Positions 20,704-28,968 of a stretch of 64,000 nt of DNA are shown piece after piece. Numbering within the stretch: position 1 is the first letter of the stretch; each line of letters begins with the position of its first letter. Below the pieces are notes generated by a model. That model searched no databases. It was not told the DNA's origin and worked only from the letters and a program-made list of their open reading frames with translations. Made by a program: the position numbers and the translations under genes. Source of the DNA: a virus; the IMG/VR virus record IMGVR_UViG_3300002835_000068, positions 39,273-103,272 of that record, one strand, 5' to 3'.

Positions 20704-21703
20704 TATCGAAGAAGCGTTAGCACAGTTAGATCCCAAGTTAAGAAAGAGATTGGGCAGTGGAGTAGGAGTCAACTATGAGTATCAGCCCACTCCTAGTTTT
20801 GGGCTAAACCGTGCTCTTGGTGGAGGGCTTCCTTACGGTAGACAGGTACTTATCTGGGGATCAAAGTCTTCAGCAAAGTCTTCTATGTGTCTTCAGATGA
20901 TCGCTTTAGCACAGGCAGAAGGAAAGTTGTGTGCATGGATTGACTCAGAGATGTCATACTCAGAAGACTGGGCTAGAACTTTGGGAGTAGATCCAGAAAA
21001 ACTAATCTACTCACAAGCAAGAACTATTAGCGATATGGTAGATGTAGGTGTTGGACTTATGAACGCTGGAGTTGACCTAATTGTGGTAGACTCTATTACA
21101 TCAATGCTTCCAGCAATCTATTTTGAAAAAGATACAGATGAGATGAAGGCATTAGAAAACACTAAACAGATTGGAGCCGAATCCCGTGACTTTAGTAACG
21201 CATGGAAAATGCTTAACTATGCAAACAATAAAGTTAAGCCAACTCTGCTTGTTCTCATTTCTCAGTCTCGTAATAATATTAATGCTATGTATACTAGCCA
21301 GCAGCCTTCTGGTGGCCAGGCTACTAAGTTTTATTCCTCATGTATTGTTAAACTCTTTTCTTCAGAGTCAGACAATCAAGCGATTAAGGGCAAGATCAAA
21401 GTAGGAGATAAATTAATTGAAGAAAAAATTGGTAGAACTATTAAATGGGAACTCCAGTTCTCCAAAACCTCTCCAGGGTTCCAATCTGGTGAGTATGATT
21501 TTTACTTTAGAGGTGACGATATTGGTCTTGATACCATTGGTGATCTGGTTACTACAGCAGAACTAAATGGTATTGTAGAGCGCACAGGGGCTTGGTATAT
21601 CCTTCCTGATGGCTCAAAGGTTCAGGGTAAGGAAGCGTTTGTGAATCGTGTAAGAGAGGATCTTGACTTGCAAGAATCAATCAAGGCAAGGTTAAATGGC
21701 TAA
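20693..21703 (+). CDS. RecA/UvsX-like recombinase
   Basis: A 336-residue RecA-fold ATPase. ATG 20693 is preferred over 20687 because TGGAGG sits 6 bases upstream; it overlaps the polymerase stop by 11 bases. Walker A reads GSKSSAKSS (~55-63), with Ala where GKS/T loops have Gly, comparable to the deviant T4 UvsX loop. Walker B is LIVVDSIT and LLVLISQSRNN is the loop-2 leader. It pairs homologous DNA during replication and repair, with the nearby RuvC-like and Hjc-like resolvases as partners. Confidence 0.9.
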   Translation: MSVSIEEALAQLDPKLRKRLGSGVGVNYEYQPTPSFGLNRALGGGLPYGRQVLIWGSKSSAKSSMCLQMIALAQAEGKLCAWIDSEMSYSEDWARTLGVDPEKLIYSQARTISDMVDVGVGLMNAGVDLIVVDSITSMLPAIYFEKDTDEMKALENTKQIGAESRDFSNAWKMLNYANNKVKPTLLVLISQSRNNINAMYTSQQPSGGQATKFYSSCIVKLFSSESDNQAIKGKIKVGDKLIEEKIGRTIKWELQFSKTSPGFQSGEYDFYFRGDDIGLDTIGDLVTTAELNGIVERTGAWYILPDGSKVQGKEAFVNRVREDLDLQESIKARLNG

Positions 21704-21872
21704 CTACAGCATATACGAAGGAAAGTTTCCTTGCAAAACATGTAAAAAAGAAGTAAAGACTATGAGAGTTTATATGGAGACTGGAATGGCCTCTTGGATG
21801 TGCTCAGACAAACATCTGTCAGAGGTGATGCTATTTAAAAAAGGATACAAGAAAGTAAAAAGAGATGACTGA
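21696..21872 (+). CDS. Small zinc-finger protein
   Basis: A 58-residue protein starting inside the RecA gene's end (ATG 21696) and overlapping the next gene by 8 bases. CKTC near residue 13 and a later Cys-Ser-Asp-Lys-His (CSDKH) give a C-x2-C ... C-x3-H zinc site. Basic C-terminus. Probably a small DNA-binding accessory protein. Confidence 0.6.
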   Translation: MANYSIYEGKFPCKTCKKEVKTMRVYMETGMASWMCSDKHLSEVMLFKKGYKKVKRDD

Positions 21873-22149
21873 AAAAAGTGAAAGCAAAAGGATTGGGGCT
21901 AAGCAGCACAAGAACTCTGGTCGTAACACCCAAAAGGGAGATGCTTCTTGGAAAAACTTTGTTGTAGATTTTAAAGAGGTTGGAAAATCTTTTACTTTAA
22001 ATAAAGAGGTTTGGGCAAAGGCTACCACCGATGCTATGAAGAATGGCAAGGATCCAGCAATAGTTGTAGTAATAGGCGAGGGTAACTCAAAGGTAAGACT
22101 TGCAATAATTGAAATGTCAATTCTTGAGAATCTAACTGATGGTGTATAA
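21865..22149 (+). CDS. Hjc-like PD-(D/E)XK nuclease
   Basis: A 94-residue protein. The order NSGRNTQKGDASW, then VVDFKEVGKSF, then a helix with KNGKDPAIVVVIGE matches the small Holliday-junction-resolvase type of PD-(D/E)XK fold, with Asp in GDA and the D-x-K motif in VDFK as catalytic residues. It would cut branched DNA made by the RecA-like protein. A RuvC-like resolvase is also encoded (25553-26149), so the two may serve different steps. Confidence 0.55.
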   Translation: MTEKSESKRIGAKQHKNSGRNTQKGDASWKNFVVDFKEVGKSFTLNKEVWAKATTDAMKNGKDPAIVVVIGEGNSKVRLAIIEMSILENLTDGV

Positions 22150-22150
22150 T
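22145..22150 (+). promoter_or_regulatory. -10 element (TATAAT), leaderless geometry
   Basis: TATAAT lies exactly 6 bases before ATG 22157 and overlaps the upstream stop codon. No good -35. It opens the run of three oxygenase genes. Confidence 0.5.
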
Positions 22151-22156
22151 AAGAGT

Positions 22157-22789
22157 ATGGCAAACAATAGTTATAAAGAAAATGTATTTACTGAAGAAGA
22201 AATTAAGGATATAGAGACAAACATCTCAAATGAACTTAAAAGTAGAGAGCATGTTGAATGGTCAGATGCTCTTATGGGTAATACACATACAGAAAACCTT
22301 GTTAGAATTAAAAGAGATTTTCTTGGAAGGATTGAAATTAATAACCTACCAATGCCAGACTCAGTTATTGAAAAGGTTTTAAAACTTGCAAAAGATATGT
22401 ATCAACTAGAAACTTCACACCCTCAAAATATTAGTGGTATAACGTACGTTGAGTATAATCCAAAATATGGTACACCATCTTTAAATGTTCATAAAGATAA
22501 TGGGTCCTGTGGCTTTATATTGGATTATCAACTTGCTTCAAACATATCTTGGCCATTTGGTGTTGAGGAGTCGACATACGTCTTGTCAGATAATTCTATT
22601 TTGGCTATGTATCCAACCACACATTATCATTGGAGACCAAGTATTAAATGGAGTGAGGGTAACTTTGTTAGACTTATATTCTTTGAGTTTTTTACTCCAG
22701 GGCTAATAAAGGTTGAAGATCCAGAAAAGTATCAAAGTGCTTTGAGTTTTGCCAATAGTTTTGTACAGGAGGATAAGAATGAAGTATGA
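22157..22789 (+). CDS. 2OG-Fe(II) oxygenase-like protein, tandem copy 1
   Basis: A 210-residue protein with a jelly-roll signature: VHKDNG supplies the H-x-D metal pair, HYHWRP a distal His, and the strand RLIFFEFF follows. Closest relatives in the window are the next two genes, which share the Ile/Tyr-His-Trp-Arg segment. Family members hydroxylate or otherwise oxidise proteins, nucleic acids or small molecules using 2-oxoglutarate; the substrate is unknown. Translation starts next to a -10 element. Confidence 0.65.
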   Translation: MANNSYKENVFTEEEIKDIETNISNELKSREHVEWSDALMGNTHTENLVRIKRDFLGRIEINNLPMPDSVIEKVLKLAKDMYQLETSHPQNISGITYVEYNPKYGTPSLNVHKDNGSCGFILDYQLASNISWPFGVEESTYVLSDNSILAMYPTTHYHWRPSIKWSEGNFVRLIFFEFFTPGLIKVEDPEKYQSALSFANSFVQEDKNEV

Positions 22790-23369
22790 TGAAGTAAATA
22801 CGATTGTTGACTCAGTTTTAACTGAAGAAGAAATTAAAATGATTTATTCGTTAGTTGAAAAGTCTAACGAGGGCTACCTAATGGAACTGTTTAATCAAAA
22901 AATATCAAACTTTCCATTACCAGAAGATATATCTAAAAAAATAATTAGTAAATGTGAGGAGTTGTCTGGGGAGTCAGGATTGGAGATATCTGAGTACCAG
23001 TTTTCTAAATATGAAAAAACAACAGATGAAAATGGAAAGACAAGGTATCCAAACCTATTCCCTCATTTTGACGACACCTTTCCAGAGCCAAGGTTCACCT
23101 TTGACTATCAGATAGGTGGTAATACTACCTGGCCACTAGTAGTTGAAGGCAGTGTCTTTGAGTTAAAAAATAATCAGGCTTTAACATTTTCTGGAACACA
23201 CCAGATTCATTGGAGAGTAAAAAAAGATTTTAAAGATGGAGAAAGAATAGATATGATTTTCTTCCATCTCAGAAAAAGAGGCGGGGATAAAAAAGACCCT
23301 TCTGTAAACGAAACAATGAATGCTAAAGAGGGAAAGTTTAGAAAGATGTACGATCAGGGGAATAACTAA
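22779..23369 (+). CDS. 2OG-Fe(II) oxygenase-like protein, tandem copy 2
   Basis: A 196-residue protein. ATG 22779 is preferred because CAGGAGGA lies just upstream, overlapping the previous gene by 11 bases. PHFDD is the H-x-D motif and QIHWRVKKDFKDGERIDMI carries the distal His with the basic 2OG-binding strand. It shares a strand layout (FTFDYQIGGNTTWPL) with copy 1 (ILDYQLASNISWPF). Tandem duplication and divergence are evident. Confidence 0.65.
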   Translation: MKYDEVNTIVDSVLTEEEIKMIYSLVEKSNEGYLMELFNQKISNFPLPEDISKKIISKCEELSGESGLEISEYQFSKYEKTTDENGKTRYPNLFPHFDDTFPEPRFTFDYQIGGNTTWPLVVEGSVFELKNNQALTFSGTHQIHWRVKKDFKDGERIDMIFFHLRKRGGDKKDPSVNETMNAKEGKFRKMYDQGNN

Positions 23370-23370
23370 A

Positions 23371-24159
23371 ATGGCAGAAATGCATAACTACCTAACACCA
23401 ATGGATAAGTATTCAAAAAGACTGCCTTTTTATATAGACAACTTATTTGATTCAGACCAAGTTTTAAGAATTAAATCTCTTTTAGAAGAGAACAGAAAAC
23501 TAGAACCTTTTATCATTGGTGACAGAATTGAAGATGGATACATAAGAACTTCTGAATTTAGAAGTAGGTATCAGCCAAAGATTGCAAAGAATATGTCAAG
23601 AACTTTGATCGAGTTTGATATGCCAGAAGACTGTGAGAAGGTTTTGGATAGCATTGCTAAGCCGTTGTATGACGGTGATATAGCGCTATGTCACTATAAC
23701 TATATTGACTACAATATTAAGTATGGGTATGGAGACAATAGCCCAGCGCTACCACCACACCTTGATGCAGATGAGAACCTTATAACTATTAACTACTGCC
23801 TTGATACAAATATTGACTGGGACCTTTACATAAGTACCCCAGAAGATTCTTCTAAATTTGAAAAGTATACACTGACTGCTGGTCAAACCATTGTCTTTAG
23901 TGCTGTTAATCAAATTCACTGGAGACCAAAAAGAAAATTTAAAGAAGGGGAGTTCTGTGAGATTATTAGCATGGATTACTGCCCAACTACCAACTATAGG
24001 TTTACTGGAGAGGACAATCCTATTGATCCAGAAAAAAGCCCAATGAAAAGAAAAGAGTATCTAGATAAGTTACAGTCTCGCCAAGAGATGATGGCTGCAT
24101 TTAATTTATGGAACGAAGAGGGTCTTCGTGACGGTATTGACATGAAATCGATGGGGTAA
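23371..24159 (+). CDS. 2OG-Fe(II) oxygenase-like protein, tandem copy 3
   Basis: A 262-residue protein, the longest of the tandem set, with AGGGGAA as ribosome site before ATG 23371. PPHLDADENL gives H-x-D and NQIHWRPKRKFKEGEF the distal His and basic residues; INYCLDTNIDWDLYIS parallels the strand layout of copies 1 and 2. The C-terminal ~45 residues are a charged extension (DPEKSPMKRKEYLDKLQSRQ). Substrate unknown. Confidence 0.65.
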   Translation: MAEMHNYLTPMDKYSKRLPFYIDNLFDSDQVLRIKSLLEENRKLEPFIIGDRIEDGYIRTSEFRSRYQPKIAKNMSRTLIEFDMPEDCEKVLDSIAKPLYDGDIALCHYNYIDYNIKYGYGDNSPALPPHLDADENLITINYCLDTNIDWDLYISTPEDSSKFEKYTLTAGQTIVFSAVNQIHWRPKRKFKEGEFCEIISMDYCPTTNYRFTGEDNPIDPEKSPMKRKEYLDKLQSRQEMMAAFNLWNEEGLRDGIDMKSMG

Positions 24160-24161
24160 AC

Positions 24162-24467
24162 ATGGAACAACAAGGTACAACAATAGATATGGTAAACGGT
24201 CTAGCAGAGATTGCAGACTACATGCAGGATGAGGAGTTAACAGTAGCGCTTACAATGATAGCCAAGTTAATTATTAAGCCAGACATTCCTTTGAACGTAG
24301 CACACGTAGAGATAGTACGGCTTCAAGCAATAGCAGCAAAGATGGCTTTTAAGGCTACATGGATGGCTAATGTTGATAAGTCAGATCGTGGAAAGAAGAA
24401 TCTTTATTATACTGCAGCAGAGTCTCTTAATAATTTAGTGTCTGCACTCAAATATATAACCCGTTAA
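24162..24467 (+). CDS. Small helical hypothetical protein
   Basis: A 101-residue mostly helical protein (MVNGLAEIADYMQDEELTVA, later a segment rich in Ala and Lys). Two bases after the third oxygenase gene, so probably co-transcribed. No motif recognised. Confidence 0.55.
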   Translation: MEQQGTTIDMVNGLAEIADYMQDEELTVALTMIAKLIIKPDIPLNVAHVEIVRLQAIAAKMAFKATWMANVDKSDRGKKNLYYTAAESLNNLVSALKYITR

Positions 24468-24469
24468 TC

Positions 24470-24478
24470 TGCTATACT
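24470..24478 (+). promoter_or_regulatory. Extended -10 promoter (TGC TATACT)
   Basis: TATACT at 24473-24478 with an upstream TG, 24 bases before the nuclease ATG at 24503. No clear -35. The start would leave a short leader containing a weak GAG ribosome site. Confidence 0.45.
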
Positions 24479-24502
24479 TATACTAATAGAAACGAGTAAA
24501 AC

Positions 24503-25303
24503 ATGACAAAAAGTTTATTACAGCAGATTATGGTTAAACAGGAAAAGCCACCAGTGCACTCAGTAGATGTTGCTGGTTTGACTGAAAAGATTCAGTCTGG
24601 ATATATTGTAAACCGAATTGATAAGCAAACACAGAAGAAAACCTTTGCCCCATCTACAATTGCCTACGGGCATGGAGAGTGTCCAAGGTATTGGTATCTT
24701 GCATTTGATGGTCAAATGTTTGAGGATGATGCAACACCATATAGTGCAGCAAACATGACTGCAGGAACAAAATCTCACGAAAGAATTCAGGAAGCCATGG
24801 GCAACGTTCCAGACTTTCTTGTTGACTCTGAGTTTAAAATTACAAACAATGATCCACCAATCTTTGGATATGGGGACGTTATTGTAAATTGGCAGGGAGA
24901 AGAACTCCTTGGGGAAATCAAGACAATGATGAATGAAGGGTTTGAATACCGTAAGGCACACAACAAACCTAAGAGCGGTCACCTAATTCAGTTATTGATT
25001 TATATGAAGATTCTAAAGAAGGCTAAGGCAGTTCTTATTTATGAGAACAAGAATAACCATGAGTTGCTAATCCTTCCAGTAGAAGTTAATGATTATTATC
25101 GTCGGTGGGTAGACCAGACGTTTGAATGGATGAGATCAGTTCGTAAGGCTTGGGTCGACAGAACCCTACCTGAAAAGAACTATCGCTCAAATTCAAAAAT
25201 TTGCAAATCATGTCCAATTAAAAAGGCATGTGCAGAGGCTGGTAAGGGAGACTTTAAACTAAAGTCCTTGGAGCCACTAGATGAAACACTGCCAATGGTG
25301 TGA
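24503..25303 (+). CDS. Cas4/RecB-family exonuclease (PD-(D/E)XK)
   Basis: A 266-residue nuclease. An early cysteine (GECPRYWYL, ~residue 55) and a C-terminal CKSCPIKKAC form the four-cysteine iron-sulfur cluster of Cas4/AddB-type nucleases. The catalytic core shows FGYGDVIV (metal Asp) and LLGEIKTMM (E-x-K), followed by the HLIQLLIYM helix. It probably resects DNA ends for the recombinase. There is no CRISPR array or Cas1 nearby, so a CRISPR role is not indicated. Confidence 0.85.
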   Translation: MTKSLLQQIMVKQEKPPVHSVDVAGLTEKIQSGYIVNRIDKQTQKKTFAPSTIAYGHGECPRYWYLAFDGQMFEDDATPYSAANMTAGTKSHERIQEAMGNVPDFLVDSEFKITNNDPPIFGYGDVIVNWQGEELLGEIKTMMNEGFEYRKAHNKPKSGHLIQLLIYMKILKKAKAVLIYENKNNHELLILPVEVNDYYRRWVDQTFEWMRSVRKAWVDRTLPEKNYRSNSKICKSCPIKKACAEAGKGDFKLKSLEPLDETLPMV

Positions 25304-25556
25304 TAAACAATTTAAAACAGATATAACATATCAAATATACTGTTCACCAGAGTGCAGAGATATGTCTACTAAAGAAAAAATTGCTGCAAGGTATATGATT
25401 TCTAGACGACAAAAAAGAAAAGGCAAGGAAAGAAATTGCAAGTCATGTAAAGAACCTTTATCAATATATAACGATGAAAGTCTTTGTGTTAAGTGCAATG
25501 TAAATCCTTCAGATGTTGCAAAAGCATTAAAAGAAATTAAGGATAATCTAAAATGA
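25281..25556 (+). CDS. Double zinc-finger protein
   Basis: A 91-residue protein overlapping the nuclease gene by 23 bases. CQWC ... CSPEC and later CKSC ... CVKC make two metal sites linked by a basic helix (RYMISRRQKRKGKER). Likely nucleic-acid binding; placement between two DNA nucleases suggests recombination or repair. Confidence 0.65.
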   Translation: MKHCQWCDKQFKTDITYQIYCSPECRDMSTKEKIAARYMISRRQKRKGKERNCKSCKEPLSIYNDESLCVKCNVNPSDVAKALKEIKDNLK

Positions 25557-26149
25557 AATTAGCAGAGGCAATAGGGATAAAAATCCCAAAGACTATTTGT
25601 GCTATTGATGCAAGCACTAATAGCCTTGCCTTTGCTATTTTTAACACAGAGAAAAAAACCTTAGAGTCAGTTGGCAAGATTACCTTTAAAGGAAAAGACA
25701 CCTATGAAAAGGTTATGGACGCAGGACAAAAAGTTAAACTATTTATTGACATGTATGGTGGCTTTGAGGCAATAATTATTGAGCATACTGTTTTTATGAA
25801 TAGTCCTAAAACTGCTGCTGACCTTGCTTTGGTTCAGGGGGCAATACTTGGGTCTGCTGGACAGTCTGGTACCAAGATTATTGGAAAGGTTTCCCCAATA
25901 ACTTGGCAAAACTTTATCGGAAATAAAAAGATCTCTAAAGAAGAGCAACTTATTATTCGTGCACAAACCCCAGGAAAATCTGAATCATACTATAAAGCCT
26001 ACGAGAGAATGCTTCGCAAAGAAAGAACAATAAACTTTATTAATATTAATTATGATAGGTCTATTACAGATAACGATGTGGCAGATGCTTGTGGAATTGG
26101 CCACTGGGCACTATCAAACTGGGGTAAGGCAATTGGAGTTGACAAATAA
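25553..26149 (+). CDS. RuvC-like Holliday junction resolvase
   Basis: A 198-residue RNase H-fold nuclease. Acidic residues sit where RuvC has them: AIDASTNSLAFAIF (strand 1 Asp), IIIEHTVF (Glu) and TDNDVADACGIGHWAL (C-terminal Asp pair in a helix). It resolves four-way junctions or trims branched DNA before packaging, fitting its place just ahead of the terminase genes. The start overlaps the previous gene by 4 bases. Confidence 0.85.
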   Translation: MKLAEAIGIKIPKTICAIDASTNSLAFAIFNTEKKTLESVGKITFKGKDTYEKVMDAGQKVKLFIDMYGGFEAIIIEHTVFMNSPKTAADLALVQGAILGSAGQSGTKIIGKVSPITWQNFIGNKKISKEEQLIIRAQTPGKSESYYKAYERMLRKERTINFININYDRSITDNDVADACGIGHWALSNWGKAIGVDK

Positions 26150-26153
26150 TACT

Positions 26154-26309
26154 ATGGCTGCTAAACTATATACAAGTGAAGTCTTTATGCGTAAGAGGTA
26201 TCTTGTGGATAAAAAGACTCCAGAAGAGATTGCAAAGGAGTGCGGATCTAGTGTTGAAACTATATACGTATACCTTGCTAAATTTGGATTAAGGAAATCA
26301 AAAAGATGA
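26154..26309 (+). CDS. Small HTH DNA-binding protein
   Basis: A 51-residue protein. TPEEIAKECGSSVETIYVYL is a compact helix-turn-helix of the resolvase/sigma-region-4 type, followed by a basic tail (KFGLRKSKR). The ATG lies 4 bases after the RuvC-like stop, which is favoured over an upstream in-frame start at 26052 inside that gene. Possibly a regulator of late genes or a packaging accessory. Confidence 0.6.
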   Translation: MAAKLYTSEVFMRKRYLVDKKTPEEIAKECGSSVETIYVYLAKFGLRKSKR

Positions 26310-26428
26310 AAAAGATTAAATATGTAGCGTTTGTTCTATCATTGGTAGCAGCGGTAGGAATTGCATATGCAACTGCAACTCTTAAAGGGTTTCCAGATGC
26401 ATTTGATATGGAGGAAGATGATGAGTGA
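26306..26428 (+). CDS. Tiny membrane or secreted peptide
   Basis: A 40-residue peptide starting in an ATGA overlap with the preceding stop. Basic start (MKKIKY), one hydrophobic segment (VAFVLSLVAAVGIAYATA), then an acidic tail ending in EEDDE. It could be a membrane anchor or a cleaved secreted peptide. Overlap on both sides argues that it is a real gene. Confidence 0.5.
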   Translation: MKKIKYVAFVLSLVAAVGIAYATATLKGFPDAFDMEEDDE

Positions 26429-26669
26429 AAACTTAAACATAACTGTTGATCAAGTCAACCACCCAGCCCACTATACTACAGACCCTTCTGGAGTAGAATG
26501 TATTCAAATTACACGTCATCGTAACTTTAACATTGGTAATGCTTTTAAGTATTTGTGGAGAGCAGGAATCAAGGATGAATCAAAAACCATCCAGGATCTT
26601 GAGAAAGCCATCTTTTATATCAAAGACGAAATCAACAGATTAGAAGGTAAGTATGTCAACCGAAGATGA
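26421..26669 (+). CDS. DUF3310-type protein (T7 gp1.7-like region)
   Basis: An 82-residue protein. VNHPAHYT, GVECIQITR, FNIGNAFKYLWRAGIKD and LEKAIFYIKDEI are the hallmarks of the DUF3310 family, also present in the T7 gp1.7 nucleotide kinase. A role in nucleotide metabolism is suggested by that link but is unproven for stand-alone forms. GGAGG at 26410-26414 is 6 bases before the chosen ATG. Confidence 0.8.
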   Translation: MSENLNITVDQVNHPAHYTTDPSGVECIQITRHRNFNIGNAFKYLWRAGIKDESKTIQDLEKAIFYIKDEINRLEGKYVNRR

Positions 26670-27189
26670 TTTAGTTAAGCACCTTGATCAGGTAAACCTG
26701 GTAGTAGAAGAATACCTAAAAGGTAACGATCCTACAGTAATTTCAAAGCAACTGGATATACCAAGAACAAAGGTTGTTACACTAATCAATGAATGGAAAG
26801 TCATGGCATCTGCTAATGATGCTATTCGTGCCCGTGCCAAAGAAGCACTTGCAGCAGCAGATACACACTATAGCAAGTTGGTTTCACGCACATACGAGGT
26901 GATTGATGAAGCCTCTATGACTAACAATCTTAGTGCAAAGACTGCAGCAATTAAACTTGTTATGGACATTGAGTCCAAAAGAATTGACATGTTGCAAAAG
27001 GCTGGCCTGCTTGAAAACAAAGAACTTGCAGAAGAGATGATTGAAATTGAGCGTCGCCAAGAAGTTCTTGTTTCTATATTAAAGGACATTGCTTCAGAGT
27101 ATCCACAGGTTCGTGATGAGATTATGCGTAGACTTTCTTCATTTGCAAAAGACAACGAGGTGATTACAGTTGTCCACGATGTTCAATGA
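26653..27189 (+). CDS. Terminase small subunit (probable)
   Basis: A 178-residue helical protein immediately upstream of the large subunit, overlapping it. An N-terminal helix-turn-helix (VISKQLDIPRTKVVTLINEW) would recognise the packaging site; the middle (KTAAIKLVMDIESKRIDMLQ) resembles oligomerisation helices of TerS proteins. It would form a ring that delivers DNA to the motor. Confidence 0.75.
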   Translation: MSTEDDLVKHLDQVNLVVEEYLKGNDPTVISKQLDIPRTKVVTLINEWKVMASANDAIRARAKEALAAADTHYSKLVSRTYEVIDEASMTNNLSAKTAAIKLVMDIESKRIDMLQKAGLLENKELAEEMIEIERRQEVLVSILKDIASEYPQVRDEIMRRLSSFAKDNEVITVVHDVQ

Positions 27190-28951
27190 GTTTTTAGAAG
27201 CACTACAAGATGATCACTTTCAAGAGATTCCAGTAGACGCAAGAACATTTGTAGAGGGAGAAGCATACCTTGGCCAACCTCCACTGTCAGATATTCAGTA
27301 CGACATTGTAGAAGCCATGAGCCAGATCTATCGTAAAGAAGATCTTATAAATTTGCTGGGGGAAGAAAAAGGAAACCAATATTATAATAAGTATACTAAG
27401 AACGAAATCATTCTGCAACTTGGCAAGGGATCTGGAAAAGACTTTACATCAACAGTAGCATGCTCATACATCGTATATAAACTTCTATGTTTAAAAGACC
27501 CAGCAAAATATTTTGGTAAGCCCTCTGGAGATGCTATTGACCTTATCAATGTGGCTATTAACGCTCAACAAGCAAAAAATGTTTTCTTTAAAGGTTTTAA
27601 GACCAAGATTGAAAAGTCTCCTTGGTTTGTTGGAAAGTACAATGCTAAGGCAGACTCAGTTGAGTTTGATAAGTCTATTACAGTTTATTCTGGTCACTCA
27701 GAAAGAGAGTCTCATGAGGGTTTAAACCTTCTTCTTGCTGTTCTTGATGAAATCTCTGGCTTTGCTTCTGAGATTGGAACAGGAAATGATCAGGGTAAGA
27801 CTGCTGACAATATCTACAGAGCATTCCGTGCTTCAGTAGATTCTCGCTTTCCTGACTTAGGCAAGGTTGTTTTGCTTTCATTCCCAAGATATCCAGGAGA
27901 CTTTATTTCAGAAAGATATGATGCTGTAATTGCTGAAAAAGAGTCAATTGAAAAGACTCACAGGTTTATTATCAATCCAATCTTGCCAGAAGATGATCCA
28001 GATAACTATTTTGATATTTCCTGGGATGAAGATCAAATTCTTTCATATAAATATCCAGGAGTCTTCGCATTAAAGAAACCAACATGGGAAGTAAACCCTA
28101 CAAGAAAGATTGATGATTTTAAGATTGCATTTTTAACAGACATAGGAGATGCAATGCAAAGATTTGCATGCGTTCCAACTTTTGCATCAGATGCCTTTTT
28201 TAAGCAGTCTGAAAAAGTAAGAGCCTGTATGACATTGAGAAACCCTGTAGATAACTTTAGAAGGTTTGATGAATCTTTTAAACCAGATCCAGACAAGGTT
28301 TATTATGTTCATGCTGACCTTGCACAAAAGCATGACAAGTGTGCTGTTGCTATTGCTCACGTAGATAAATGGGTAAATATTCAGGTAATTAATAACTATG
28401 AACAAGTAGCACCAATTGTTGTGGTAGATGCAGTAGCCTGGTGGGAGCCAAAGGTTGAAGGACCTGTTAACCTATCTGAAGTAAAGATGTGGATTCAAAA
28501 CCTTCGTAGGCTTGGATTTAATATTGGAATGGTTTCCTTTGACCGCTGGCAGTCATTCGATATTCAAAATGAGTTAAAGCAGGTAGGAATGAGAACTGAT
28601 ACTGTTTCTGTTGCCAAAAAACATTATGAAGATATGGCTATGCTTGTCTATGAGGAAAGACTGGCTATGCCAGCAATCGAACTATTGTTCGATGAACTAA
28701 CCCAGTTAAAGATTATGAAAAATAACAGAGTTGACCACCCACGAAAGAAGTCAAAAGACCTGGCAGATGCCGTGTGTGGAGCAATATTTGGGGCAATATC
28801 ACATACCCCAAAAGACCAAAATATGGTGGTCGAAGTTCATACCATTAGTGATCGACCTAAGCAGGTTGACACAGGTAGAGACAATGTGATAGAATATAAA
28901 CCTATGCCAGATGATGTAAAAGATTATCTGGATAGATTCAATCTACTATAA
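27179..28951 (+). CDS. Terminase large subunit
   Basis: A 590-residue packaging motor. Walker A is QLGKGSGKDFT (~82), Walker B LLLAVLDEISGF (~184). The C-terminal RNase H-like nuclease shows VHADLAQKHDKCAVAI (~376), SFDRWQS and SKDLADAVCGA, whose aspartates bind metal. It cuts concatemers and pumps DNA into proheads. ATG 27179 is preferred to an upstream TTG at 27170. Portal and capsid genes are not in the window. Confidence 0.93.
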   Translation: MFNEFLEALQDDHFQEIPVDARTFVEGEAYLGQPPLSDIQYDIVEAMSQIYRKEDLINLLGEEKGNQYYNKYTKNEIILQLGKGSGKDFTSTVACSYIVYKLLCLKDPAKYFGKPSGDAIDLINVAINAQQAKNVFFKGFKTKIEKSPWFVGKYNAKADSVEFDKSITVYSGHSERESHEGLNLLLAVLDEISGFASEIGTGNDQGKTADNIYRAFRASVDSRFPDLGKVVLLSFPRYPGDFISERYDAVIAEKESIEKTHRFIINPILPEDDPDNYFDISWDEDQILSYKYPGVFALKKPTWEVNPTRKIDDFKIAFLTDIGDAMQRFACVPTFASDAFFKQSEKVRACMTLRNPVDNFRRFDESFKPDPDKVYYVHADLAQKHDKCAVAIAHVDKWVNIQVINNYEQVAPIVVVDAVAWWEPKVEGPVNLSEVKMWIQNLRRLGFNIGMVSFDRWQSFDIQNELKQVGMRTDTVSVAKKHYEDMAMLVYEERLAMPAIELLFDELTQLKIMKNNRVDHPRKKSKDLADAVCGAIFGAISHTPKDQNMVVEVHTISDRPKQVDTGRDNVIEYKPMPDDVKDYLDRFNLL

Positions 28952-28968
28952 ATAAGGAGAAATACCGA

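Noticed and set aside
24503-25303. Cas4-like nuclease as part of a CRISPR system
   Set aside because: No repeat-spacer array, Cas1 or Cas2 in the window; stand-alone Cas4/RecB-like nucleases are common in phages.
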